A stretch of DNA of 55,669 nucleotides from Acanthaster planci (taxonomy: Eukaryota; Echinodermata; Asteroidea; Valvatida; Acanthasteridae): positions 236,494 to 292,162 of the forward strand of contig NW_019091371.1 in assembly GCF_001949145.1 (NCBI RefSeq). The letters are read 5' to 3'. A program made the translations under genes and the position numbers. The stretch's first letter is position 1; each line of letters starts with the position of its first letter. Below the pieces are notes generated by a model, which did no database searches, was not told the DNA's origin, and saw only the letters and a list, made by a program, of their open reading frames with translations. This document shows, in pieces, positions 33,505 to 44,770 of this stretch.

Positions 33505-34220
33505 TTGCAAGAAGTGAAATCAGAAGAGAAAACCCTCAAAAACTTTAGATTTTCAACATACCGCATCGCCCTCTCTCGTCAGCTTCTTTGGGATCCACTA
33601 AATTCGAGTTAAGTCTGTCCCCTGGAATAATTTAATACGTTGTAGATGTGAAAGCTTTTTTATAGTTGATTAATTTGTTTTGTATTTATTTATTTTTTGT
33701 AAAGCAGGTTGCCAAATAAGGCTATTAGAAGATAAATTCATAAAATTGGATAATTGCTAGACCCGATGTTCTGGATTGTGTTGTGCAGTGTCATGATACT
33801 CGGTTGATATCTTGTTTTAGCACAATGTAAACCAAGTTTAGAGCTTAAATGAAAGCTTGTGTCACACCAGCCGGCACATTCTCAGGTGCAGTTTCCACCT
33901 TTATGTAGATCCATACATAGGTGAACAACAGCAATTCTGGGCTGTTTGCCTGGTTCTGCTTCCTAGAAAGTTGGAGCAACAAAAGAGGGACTGGTATGTT
34001 GGGAATGTTGACAAAAATATATTTATACAATCACTGTTCGCTATACAGTCATTGGATTTTTCTGCGTTCATTCAGAACTGAATCTGCTTGCCCTGACGAA
34101 GGTACCCAGTTACTGAAAGCTCGGCAATAGGATAATTCAGAGCACTAATTGTATAATTATATTTTGTCAACGTTCCTATCACAGTGCTACGCAGCCCTTT
34201 CCTATTTCACTGGTAAGTTG
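33505..34220. other. Intergenic, unassigned
   Basis: I see no gene or clear repeat in this stretch. Confidence 0.6.
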
Positions 34221-34224
34221 GGAG

Positions 34225-34495
34225 TCAGGTTGGCGTATAGTGGCGCTTTCCTCGCCTTCCACCTCTACGGTCTGGGTTCAAATCCCGCCGAGGTCTGCAT
34301 GCGGATTGGGTTTTTCAGTCCCCACCTGATTCTGTGGGTTTTTCATGGATATAAGTTATCTGGGGTTTTCCTCCCTTGTCTAAAACTGAATATTTCTTCA
34401 TTCTCTCCTTCACTGTGAGGACTCTATACCTCAGCCTACGCTGGATCGGTCACCCACATAATTTAAAGATTGTAAGTAAAGTGCAAAGTAAAAAA
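34225..34495 (+). repeat. tRNA-derived SINE
   Basis: An A-box-like TGGCGTATAGTGG starts at 34231 and a perfect B box GGTTCAAATCC lies at 34275-34285. A body typical of animal SINEs follows (GGGTTTTTC and GGGGTTTTCCTCCC), ending in an AAGT/AAAGT-rich tail near 34490. Confidence 0.75.
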
Positions 34496-35860
34496 GGTAT
34501 GTTGAATTTGTTTTAAGGGTAACAGAGCGCATCATTCATGTACATGTACAAAGTAACAAGTGAAGAAACGGTGTTCAGTTAGGGGCAACAAGGCATACCA
34601 TTTCCATGCAACGAACCCACCGATGTCATAGATTCTTCCATTTGCTTGCTCTTTCTGTCCCAAATTGTCATGCTTGTTTGATGAGAGAAACCTTGCTTCG
34701 CGGCATTTAGACCGAACTTGAGTATGCGAACTCTTGCTCTTTCTCCGTTTACTTTTTCTTTGCTATTTTAATAGGAGTTCGTGTAAAAGACATGCACGCT
34801 ACATGACTGAAGTGTTCTTTGAGGGAGGAGTAAGGCCCCACTCTTTTAAGGATAAGCTAATGCCTGGTATTCAAGGCCAGTTCAAACTTCAGCGATTGTG
34901 AATGTGAGGTCACGAAACATTTGCAGTGTAGCATTTGCATGAATAAATTGATTAAAATGTGCCCAACTTTTGCGAATTTGTAGCACAGATATGTGATCTA
35001 ATGTCACAGTTCTGCGTTTGTGTTCGCTTTCGCGCTAAATAGGAACTGGCCTCGAGGCGAACGTTTCCAAACTCTCACGCAGAAACTTTCTGTTTATTAT
35101 TAGTCACTTTCTGTTATACAGAACGTGTCCATTCTGAATTCTAGGAAAACTGCATTATTACCTTCGCGAATCTGAACTAGTCAGGGCCTGTAATGACCAT
35201 CCTGACATTGTCTTGATGGATTGGTTACCACTGCAATGTCTGTTTGTTTTCACCTGCTGTCAATATGTAGCCTATGACCTCCTGACCGTCCACGGCATCG
35301 GTGTTTCATCAGGTGTGATCAAAACCTTGTGTGCAAATTGTTCCCCTGATGTCCGGCTCTGATCGACGTGACTCCCTATATCGCGACGACTGATGTAACA
35401 ATAGACCCGTGAGCGAATGACTGATGCAGCAATGTGTCAGATAAGCCCACGGCGTGTTTGGTCCCAAGCGTCATCGACAAATTTCCATAGAGTCTTGTGA
35501 TTAAGCACGTTTGGTAAGTGAACTTAATGCAGCCTGACTTTTGTGCCGGGTTGAAAATGCTGTTTGTCGCAATGTAACACTATCGATCACCCCTTGAAGT
35601 TATATACGTGACGAATCGTCCGAAACTATATTTACTGACATTTTCGACGATTTGTTTTCTTAGAATCGAAGCATATCCCAACAAATGAACACACACTCGC
35701 TTCCTTGCAAAACCATTTTTATGAAAGTGTGACATTCCTTTTACCTCAGCGCTTCCGTGATTAAGATCACCTTGAAGGAAACTGAGGTGAAAATCCTCTT
35801 CTATTCCGTCACAGACAATCGTGTCTTTACCATTGTACAAGCAGCCTATGAGACATCTTC
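34496..35860. other. Intergenic, unassigned
   Basis: Unique-looking sequence. The 86-codon minus-strand frame at 35580-35840 has no recognised motif. Confidence 0.55.
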
Positions 35861-35990
35861 TTTTTTTTTTTTTTTTTTTTTTTTTGCTCTATTGAGCGAA
35901 CCTTGATTGAGACAACAGTAACTTTATTAGGATGAAAACTAATGTGCACTTACACTTTAGAGTAAGTGCTCCAATTCAACCTAGACCCTC
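35861..35990 (-). repeat. Poly(A)-ended insertion or transcript end, minus strand
   Basis: A run of 25 T (35861-35885) reads as poly(A) on the minus strand. An AATAAA lies at 35928-35923, 38 nt upstream of the tract. A GCACTTAC/GTAAGTGC hairpin lies at about 35944-35968. The layout is that of a retroposed transcript 3' end, but no parent gene was recognised. Confidence 0.45.
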
Positions 35991-36224
35991 CTAGCCGGAC
36001 ACGTGACGCACCCTTCAGCGTCCAGCGTGGGCGATTCGTCTTGCTGGCACGCGCGGTTTCGTCACAGCCTGCACAAATGATTTATAGATTATCGGCCTTG
36101 GGACTCCAAAGGAATACCTCACATGACTGAAACAACAGCCCCCTCCACAGCACGAACATTTTTTGCCTGCGGTATTGCCCTAAGGTGTCGGTAGTTATCC
36201 TAGTGGAACTGCTGATATTAAGGG

Positions 36225-38247
36225 CAGCGGCGTAGGGAGCGGGGGGGGGAGGGTGTTTAACCCCCCCCCCCAATAATTCTTTTCAGTCGGCAAATAAAGG
36301 GTCAGTCGGCAAATGAAACTGAAATTGACGTCGTGAATTATTGACGTACATCGACCAGTGGGCCACCAGCGTTTCCCTGAAGCTGCCCGAAGGTGCGTAA
36401 TGCTTACAAAATAACTGCTAGCCCACTGAGGATTAACATCAGTTTTGTCTGAATCTGCCCGTCCTACGGTCCAAAGTCAGGTTGCCGAGTCCCGTGTGTA
36501 TTTTATATGTGCCTGTCCGAGTCGTGGCCAATTGCGATTCCTTACATACACGAGGCTCATGTTCTGTAGTACGCGTGTATACGTGAATGCTGCGTTCGAG
36601 CGAGCTACTTGTGTTCACTCCTGAGTAGTCTCCCGAGCACACGAACGGCAGGCGGGCGGGGTGAGGGTCAGCGAGAGTATACTCCCTTATGGGTTCACTG
36701 AACTAATTGAAGCCCCATTGAAGAAAATGTAAAATCGACCACGTTTGCAGCCCCGGTGCGGGCAACCGAAGTCCCTCAGGCCTCTCAAACAAAAAACAAA
36801 GTGTTCTTGGTCATTCAGCTCTCAACTGATTTTCAATTTTTAGTAGATTAACCAATAAAATTTTTAATTATCCACCCAAAACAAACTCACCCTCCAAAAA
36901 GTGAAGGTTCCAAAGTCTGTCAGCGGCCATTTTTCAAGTGACATCCCTCCACCTTTTCAGGCTCTTGGAACAATTTTTCAGTGGCATTTTTCTATGCTTC
37001 GCCCTGGGATGGGAGCCCTTTAATCTAGGGAGTTCATTCTGGGCCATTCTTTCTCAATCCCACAAATTCTTGGGCCACATAATCTCCTCTTTTCCAAATA
37101 AACTGTAGGGGTACTTTTTGAGCGCCTCGGCCTGCCGAAGAATTTCCCTTGAATGGGCAGTGAACCCTTATGGAGCGTCAAAAGTGGAAAACCCCATTTT
37201 CTCATTTTTTTTGCCAGTAGATTTTTGGGATTTTGGACATTTCCTAAAGCATTTTAAAAATGCAATTTTCCGCCAGGAGAAATTTGGATTTTACTTTTAA
37301 CAACTCTTCTGGCGTGTCAAAAGTGGACAAGTAAAAACTTCAAATTCCCACTGGCAAAATTACTGTCATGCTCCAAAAGAGGACAACCCCATTTTCTCAT
37401 TTTTTCGAGTAGATTTTTGGGTTTGGGGAATTTGCATAAACACTTTTTCAAAAACTCAATTTTCTGCTAGCAAAAATTGGGAATTTACTTAAAGAAGTCT
37501 TCGTAGCGCGTCAAAAGTGGACAACTAAAAACTTCAAACTTCCACTACCAATTTTATTTGATGCTCCCAAAGAGGACAACCCCATTTTCTTATTTTCTGC
37601 TGGTAGATTTTAGGGTTTTTTTTAAGTTGCACCATCTTAAAGAAACTGCACAATGACTGTACAACGTGCAAGCTTGTCGAGGTGCCAGGACTCGCAATTC
37701 GGTCACTGTGCAGCTGCACGATCAAGTGTTGTTCATATTTCGAATCCACGCCACATCATTATATTTTCAAAAGAAGAGAGTTTAACTTCAAAATAAATTT
37801 GTCGAGTTCGATCCTCGAACTGAATAAATGGGGTTCAAATTTCTGCCAGAGAACTGCAAATCCTGATCTCCACTACCTTACAGGTGACTCTGTTACAACG
37901 TCCTGTGGTCCAATGGTCCATGGATTTTTGCTAGAAAATTACAGGAGCTGCTCCTTGAACTCCAAAAACGATCATCATTTTTTGGATTTTTTTTCGAAAC
38001 AGTTAAATCAAAATGTGAAATAAATCAATGGATTGGTACTAACAGTAAATAACAATCACCCCAAAACCCCAATTCGCTAATTTCTAAATATTACCGCAAA
38101 TGCAAATCCTACACACCCCCTTAAAACACCCCCCCTCTGCATTTTACGATTTTCAAGCATTACGTGGACTAAATTGCCGAACAAGTTACAAGTCGGCAAA
38201 TTGACCCTGGCACACCCACCAAAGAAAATGCCTTCGCTACGCCGCTG
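36225..38247. mobile_element. Non-autonomous hAT-like element with internal tandem repeats
   Basis: The left end CAGCGGCGTAGGGAGC and the right end, on the opposite strand, CAGCGGCGTAGCGAAGG are nearly identical. The flanking 8-mers ATTAAGGG and GTGAAGGG match at 6 of 8 positions. AGTCGGCAAAT occurs near both ends. G and C runs (36240-36271) follow the left end, as in many aquatic-animal elements with a GGCGTAG end. There is no transposase; the interior holds the 194-bp tandem repeat. Confidence 0.65.
37170..37625 (+). repeat. Tandem repeat, about 194-bp period, about 2.4 copies
   Basis: GCGTCAAAAGTGGA occurs at about 37175, 37313 (with GT inserted) and 37508, and AACCCCATTTTCT at 37193, 37386 and 37580. 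The spacing between the last two full copies is about 194 bp. The first copy lacks the part between the two landmarks. Confidence 0.65.
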
Positions 38248-38614
38248 GTGAAGGGCAAGGACAAACGTGATATTAGAGGAAGGTGAACAGCCAAGTTTTC
38301 GCTTAGGGCGTGGAAGCTTTCCTATTTTGTTAGTTTTCACTTGCAAATATTAAGCATTGGTTGTGAAACACCACAACTTCCAACTTTTTGCCCTTGTGGG
38401 GGGGGGGCGTTGTAGGGCTAGTTTCTTCCTCTTTAGTTCCCTTGGGTCTGAGCCAGAGTAGGGGAGAATGAAACTTATTCACAAAGAAGCTATTTTGATC
38501 GTCTCCCCTGAATTAAATGTAATCTTTCAAGTTAAGTTATTCTCAGGTTCCTTAAATTAGAAAAAAAAACACCTCGCTATCAACTCAATATGGCCGACTT
38601 GTAAATAACAATAC

Positions 38615-38816
38615 ATCGTATTCACGGCGTCCACAACTTCAGTCGTATTCCTGAACGTACAGTATAAATTTAAACCCGTAATGGGATGGTACCAGGTGTT
38701 TTGGGAGGTCGGGATGAAATCGTAGAATATAGTCTGGTTCTTTGAATTTAACGTTTTCCTGTAAATACATTACGTTGGGGAATGCGACTGAAATTGGGGA
38801 CACCGTGAATACGGTC
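38615..38816. mobile_element. Palindromic MITE, about 200 bp, with 40-bp inverted ends
   Basis: The left arm (TCGTATTCACGGCGTCC, then ACTTCAGTCGTATTCC) is matched on the other strand from 38815 (ACCGTATTCACGGTGTCC, then ATTTCAGTCGCATTCC). The 120-bp core has no coding content. Confidence 0.65.
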
Positions 38817-41348
38817 TATTGCTTACACCGTCCTCTCCGCTAGCTTGTGTGCTGATTAACCCGAAGGGTTCTCATTCCTTCACCTGCTGAGGATTGAGGA
38901 CTATTAGGGTTAATTACCAAATTTGCCAGTATCGATCAAATTATACGGTTGCATGCCCTCGCTTTGGCTTTGTGGTCCATGCAAAATAAGATTTTCCAAA
39001 AATTATGAGAGAGATTGTGATTTCTACTTCTTAGAGGTAGTGATTTTTACTTCTTTGGGAAACTTGGGCTGAAACATTTACCTGGAAATATCATTTCATT
39101 TCCCCAAAAACTTGAAGAGTAAACCAAGCTTTCATTTAATACTTGTTTTGGAGAGTTCTGGGTCTGTTTTATTCTTTTTAAGATGACGGCGTAAACCACT
39201 GTCATTTTAGTTGATATGGTGGTCCGCAACGGCAAGAATACCGACAGAGTGTGACGCGAGACAATCGGTTTGTGGCGTCTTTTTCTCTCCAGTATTGTTT
39301 TTAATGCCTATGCTCGTCGCTTCCTCTACATTGCTCCGTGCAATGCCTGCTGTCGCGTCGTGTCGTCGCCACCTACAGTGCCTGCAGTGTAATGTCATCA
39401 ATCGTCGTTCCTCTCCATTTGGTTTGTTCTCTGCCTGTGTTGCGCCGTCACGTCAACGGTCGCGTCGCTTCATCGTGCCTTCGCTCAGTGCCCAGACCCC
39501 ACGATGAAATTACCACTGAGGAGTTGAGGACTCTACATAGAAATGCAGAGCCGGATGGGAATTCTCTGTTACCTTTCCCTGAAAAGTTATTGAAAAAAAT
39601 CACATGGAGGAGCACGTGATAAAAAGGCTTATTGATGTTTTGTAAAAGAAAAAGTAGTAAGTAAAAACCACAACCGTTCTGTTTCGGCCTTTCTCCAACT
39701 TACATAGAACACCAGTGCGTGCTGCCATTAATTGCCGTGACGAACCCCACCATGCTAATGTGGTGAGTGAAATCCTCTTACCTTGACATCCGTGATGTGG
39801 CTGCCTCGGTTTCCTGAGTGACAAATACCTCGTGGTCCAGGCAGTGTATATTATACTTGTTTCTGCATGAGCTGGATGCAAGACCAGATTATCCAATAGC
39901 TACATGCACGGGCACAGTGGGTACTGTTCCCAGGGCCTTCCCCAACAAAACGGGGGCCAACGAAAAATTTCAGGGCCTGCAAAAACAACTTAATGTTTTA
40001 TAAAGGCCAACAAAGTATAGCTTTTGCATTTTTCCTCTCTTTGAATTGCTGATGTTGGGAAAGCTTCAACCTGTAGTTGGAGCATGCTGTACGGCTTGGC
40101 ATCAAGCTCCAACGTTTGCCAGCCGGCTATAATATATGTGACGAAAGGTGGTGGGGCGGTGCAGGTGGCGGAAGCAGGAGGGTCAGCCCCTTCCCCTACT
40201 TTTTCGACGGGGGAATTGGCCCTTTCACTCTTGGTTGGTCGTATATTTGGACTGATGCCTGCTGCTATGTAATAATTGTTGAGCGGAGTGGCCTATTCGC
40301 CATACCTACTGAAAAGAGAAAAGAGATGCGTGAATCTTGTGACAGAACGAAGCACAAGTGTTTTGACAAGGCTGTGATGATTGTGTTTCCAATTTAATGA
40401 CACGACTGCACTGACAATCTACGCTCCGATTTCGCCCACTTTACCTCGTTTATGGCTGAGTTGTGTTATGATGATGACAGTGTTCTTTTTTTATTTTTAT
40501 GTTTTTCTAAATCAGAATATTTTCCCCTTTCCTGTCACAATTAGAACATAGTACATTAGTATCATAGTACAAGGCATTGTATCTTTCCATGTGTTAGATG
40601 GCCTATTCAGTCCTGGAATGTACATTTCGTAATGGTCAGTGAAGTGCAAGTACCTCAACCTGTTGATATAAAAAGTACAGCCCCAAGACCTGTCTCTCAA
40701 CGAAGAGTCGCAGACAGACATCAGGTCGTTATCCGTAGACCTCGTTTTAGAGGTTAAGTCTTTAAACATCAACGCGCATACAGAATTTGCCAACCAGTGT
40801 TGGCGAATGGTTGTCTCAGGTACAAGAGAAAACAATCATTCACAAAAATGTTAAACTTCTCAAGTAGCTTTCAAAGCACCTGATGGATATCAAAATGGAG
40901 CGGCACAGCAAAACTATTGTGTGATTAGTTGTAAAACAATCAAATTTGGTACAGAAATGACCAACACTATGAACAAAACTGGACATCGATACATCGTAGA
41001 GCTGGTCTGGGACAGCTGTGGCAATTGCAAGCATCATTAGTAAAGTGCTGAGCCATGCATTTTTTGTTCTGCGTTTTTCAAAGCAGTACTGGTATACGTA
41101 CGATGGGATTTTTCTATAACCCTTGTCCAAAGGCATGGATATTGCATTTTTATTCGATTTGTCGCTTCCAAACGGTTAAAAATGGCTGTCAGCACGGAAA
41201 CGTACAGCACCGTGGTACCGACATGCACGCATGAAAGATGCTTGGCTCAATCTTTCACCTTTAACTTGTAGGGTTTTAATTTATGCATGTGTTTGAGGTA
41301 CCGGTGCACAGTTGTTTTTATCGTTCTCCCCCCCCCCCATTGCATAGG
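38817..41348. other. Intergenic, unassigned, with a CpG-rich GTCGCGTCG patch
   Basis: No recognised gene. 39345-39500 is rich in degenerate CGTCGCGTCG words; similar words on the other strand recur at 45038-45085, and CCCCACGATGA is shared. This suggests ends of another repeat family. 40140-40220 has G/C-tract debris typical of element ends. Confidence 0.45.
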
Positions 41349-41386
41349 CTGGCAGGGGGGGGGACGCCCCCCCCCCCCCCCGCCAG
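41349..41386. repeat. G9/C15 hairpin
   Basis: CTGGC, A, nine G, ACG, fifteen C, GCCAG (with one extra G) form an inverted repeat with a 5-bp base and a G:C stem of at least nine pairs. A further C run lies at 41327-41338. Confidence 0.75.
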
Positions 41387-41512
41387 CAGAAGGGAGTTCC
41401 ACTTGAGCTGTTGATATTTTTATTTTTAAACCAAGCAGCAGTACGCTATTTTATAAAGGTGAAAGTACGTTGGTTTTTGATACACGATGACCGAAAAGTA
41501 AACTAGCAAATA

Positions 41513-42276
41513 CAATCGACTCTCGTTATTATGAAATCGGCAGGACCCAGAGGAAATGTTCGTTGTAACCGAAATTCTTGCAGGCGGAGCGCAGTGCAGT
41601 AGGTCTTATTATGTATATAATTTCATGTACATGTACGGTACATACATGTATATACACACGTGAACGCGGTTGATGTTAATGATGTCAAAAAGATCTCTCA
41701 GTTATGTCATGATTAATCAAATGTATTGTGACGTGTTCAGATAATAAACTTCACTGTCATAAAATAATATTGAATGTTAATATAAGGCATTTAAAAGCAT
41801 CGATCCAGGGATTTTTCTTTTGACTTTTGATCGCCATGAATGTGGACGAAGCTAACTTAACGGCATGCATCTTGTTTACCTACAACTGTAGAGCTGCATT
41901 CGCATACGATGTAGTGCAACGTACGACGCTTTTTTGGCTGGAATACGTAAATATACCGTAGACTGGTTGCCGCATTTCTATTATGCCTTCTTTGGCAATG
42001 GTTCGGCATGGCGGAAACCAGTGCAGCATTACTTCAATTGCATTGCACACTTGTTTTCACCGCGATTCGTAAACGCTCGTTTTAAATGGATCGCCAACAA
42101 TGGTTTTTCAGCCAACGGAGTCACAAAAACCTTCCGTTATAACAGGAATTTCGTACAATGCGATTTCGTTGTACCAGATTTTCTCCCCATGGAAATTTAT
42201 ACATTTTCGCCGGACCGCAGTGTTTGTTATAACCGAAATTTCGTTATAGCTGATTCCGCATAACGAGAATTGACTG
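41513..42276. mobile_element. Tigger/pogo-like non-autonomous element
   Basis: The left end CAATCGACTCTCGTTAT and the right end, on the opposite strand, CAGTCAATTCTCGTTAT match at 14 of 17 positions, and both are flanked by TA, as for mariner/pogo elements. Subterminal copies of GTTATAACCGAAATTTCGTTATA produce the repeated YNRNFV reading in one frame. No transposase. Confidence 0.7.
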
Positions 42277-44455
42277 TACATGTCTCATGGCAATCTGCTT
42301 TTCACGTACGCACTTGCCTTCCTCGTTTAAATGCTCGCTTAAAAGTTGGAGTAACTTGCGCTTTCTTAAATGGCAACCCCCCCCCAGCCAAACCAGCCTA
42401 CGACCCTGTCCCCACTCAATTGATCCTTACCTTTCTCTCAATTTACACTACATAATCATGTGCAATCGATTTGGTAATTTGCTCATCAAAACAATAATCA
42501 TTAAATGCACACCAGAAGTAATGGCGATAAGACATTACAGTTTCATTAGCCAGTAATTTATAATTAATTATGATCACTTATTTGTGTAATTACAGAAACT
42601 CTGTTCCATTGCCTTTAACCCTAAAGAAGCTGGAGACCTCAAATTTCCTCTGATGTTGTCGCCGTGTATCTCGGGCCGAACCTTCATGGGTTTTTCCAAT
42701 TATGGCTTACAGTCATTCCGTTACCAAATTTATGAACATCACACATACCGCTCTCGCAAGGCTATTTCCCTGAGATAGGTTAGCCATTGAATGTGATCAA
42801 TTCACGCTGAAAAGCTTGAGGCCATAGTCATCAATGGTCATTAATAACAAAATCCCCTTATACTACAACAGGAAAAAAAGATTGATTTTTTTACTTACAA
42901 TAATTGGACCCATCCTAAGGACTCTTACCAACCAGAGGTAACTTTTCAGCAAACTTTGGATGTTTATTCAATGATGAGTGAAAGAGAAAAGGATAGACAT
43001 AACGTTCCTCGTGTTCCTGTAATCATACTGTTGTCAAGATGCCTGAAACAAACATGCCTGGACATCTGTGAAGGTTTTGCATGCATTTCGGCTTATACGC
43101 GTGATCATGATGAGGTCACTTGTTCGGCCCACGCTAGCCTCAGCTTCCCTCTTCCTCTTTCCAAGGGGCATAAAATAAAAAGGTCCAGATCACGTATTAT
43201 TCATGTGGCTGGATGGTGCGTTCTCACGACCACAGCGAACACCAAATTAAACCACAAGCGAAACTCTTGTGATGAGGGAATAATTATGTGCTTAGCCGGT
43301 CTTCAACGTGCGTTCAAGACCGGCTCAGGATGATGGACGCTACTTGCCCTCGCCTGCGGCTCGGGCATTATCAGCGTTCGTTCTCCTGGGCAAGGAAACG
43401 TTGGTTTAAGACTGACCAAGCATATATTTATTCCCATTCATAAATACATTTTTATTTAGAGAGTCAAAAGAAGTCAACATGTGATGGATTTGAAACGAGT
43501 TTGTTCTAAAATTTTACTTTCATTTTCCCGAACACCCCGTCCATTTTATGTTAACATTCCTTTTGAAAGTTGTCCAATAGAATCCTCTTCAGTGAATTTG
43601 GCGCGCACGTGACGCGTCGTGTGCACACAGATTCCTGACCTATCTGTCCCGATTCCATGTGCCAGCACGTGATTTACGCAGCCGGGATTATCACTTCTCA
43701 ACAGGCATTATCAAAATTAATACATGGTCATGTGACACATTCGACCAATAGGAATGAAAAAAAATGCCCAAGGCATTTATGAATAGGTTTTGAGCAGAAA
43801 TTAATTCCAGACACTTCGAACATGTGGCCGGGAAAGGTCTAGAAGTATGGTTTCCTGGTTGGTGGAACATGTTAAAATGCAAGCCTTCATTAATGTTGAA
43901 GATTTTGTTCATTATCTACTTCCTACAGCTGGCGTCCCAGCAGGTTTTCATTTGTACATTTTCCAGCACATGTTCTTGAAACCAATACTATTTGTTGACT
44001 GATTTCCTTATGCAAATAAACTATCTTTCTGTCTTCTGAGTATGTTTGGGCGATTGTCTCATAAATTGTGAGTTCCGCGGCGGAAATTTGATTTGACGAA
44101 GTTAAAATCGACGTCCCTGTCAAGATAACATCGCTTAGCTCAGCTTACCTTCTTAGAAAACCATGACGTGTTGAGGAAAACGGAAGGATATCGTACATGG
44201 ATCGATAAAAATCATTTTATGGGTTGTGTTTAGTACGGAAGCCTTTATCAACCCGATGCATATTAGAGTGGCACGTACTGTATATTGTGCCCCGCTATTT
44301 TCAGTGACATGTTATGTATAATGTTATTCTTTTGTTAGTTTGGTTTCATTGTATGTTTTACAATATGGCAAAAGGACAAAAATAAAGGAGTGCGGTCTCC
44401 CTCTTCCTCGGTCGTGGTTTTCTAGATCTTTCCACACATTTATATTTTTAGTGTT
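42277..44455. other. Intergenic, unassigned
   Basis: No recognised gene. The 125-codon frame at 42956-43333 has no motif I know. Contains the hairpin at 43294-43325. Confidence 0.55.
43294..43325. repeat. Near-perfect 32-bp hairpin
   Basis: AGCCGGTCTT and AAGACCGGCT are perfect 10-bp arms. Inside them AACG and CGTT pair again, leaving one C/C mismatch and a TG loop. Confidence 0.85.
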
Positions 44456-44459
44456 TCAA

Positions 44460-44770
44460 TACATCACCCATGAGGAGCGTGGTTCATTAACCACAGCCCA
44501 GCATCTGACTTGAGTTTGCGTTAGCTTCTCTCTTTCGTTCCGGGTTCTTCAGGTCTCTGCCGTAGATGTCTCTTCGCAAAGTGTTCATCGTTTGGTTTCC
44601 CCTCTCTCGTGTTTTCTTGTGGGGTTTTGGTCGGGATTTGGCCCCTGGTTTCCTGGTTGGTGTGTGCCCAGTCCACCCCCATTTTCTTCTCAGGATTTGT
44701 GAAGCGATTGGTCATTGAATTCTTTGCCCAGAGTTCTTCATTCCATATTGTATCAGGTCATCTGATGCGG
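44460..44770 (-). pseudogene. Non-LTR retrotransposon C-terminal remnant
   Basis: On the minus strand one frame reads ILRRKWGWTGHT, then TRKPGAKSRPKPHKKTREG, and, after a shift, RRDIYGRDLKNPERKRE. This resembles the C-terminal RRxWGWxGHxLR and GKRKRGRP..TLRRD segments of many LINE ORF2 proteins. It is short and frameshifted. Confidence 0.55.

Noticed and set aside
41934-42263. 109-codon frame with repeated YNRNFV
   Set aside because: The peptide repeat is produced by DNA repeats inside a Tigger-like non-autonomous element.
42956-43333. 125-codon plus-strand frame
   Set aside because: No domain, no plausible partner exons, and it ends in the hairpin at 43294-43325; length alone is not convincing.
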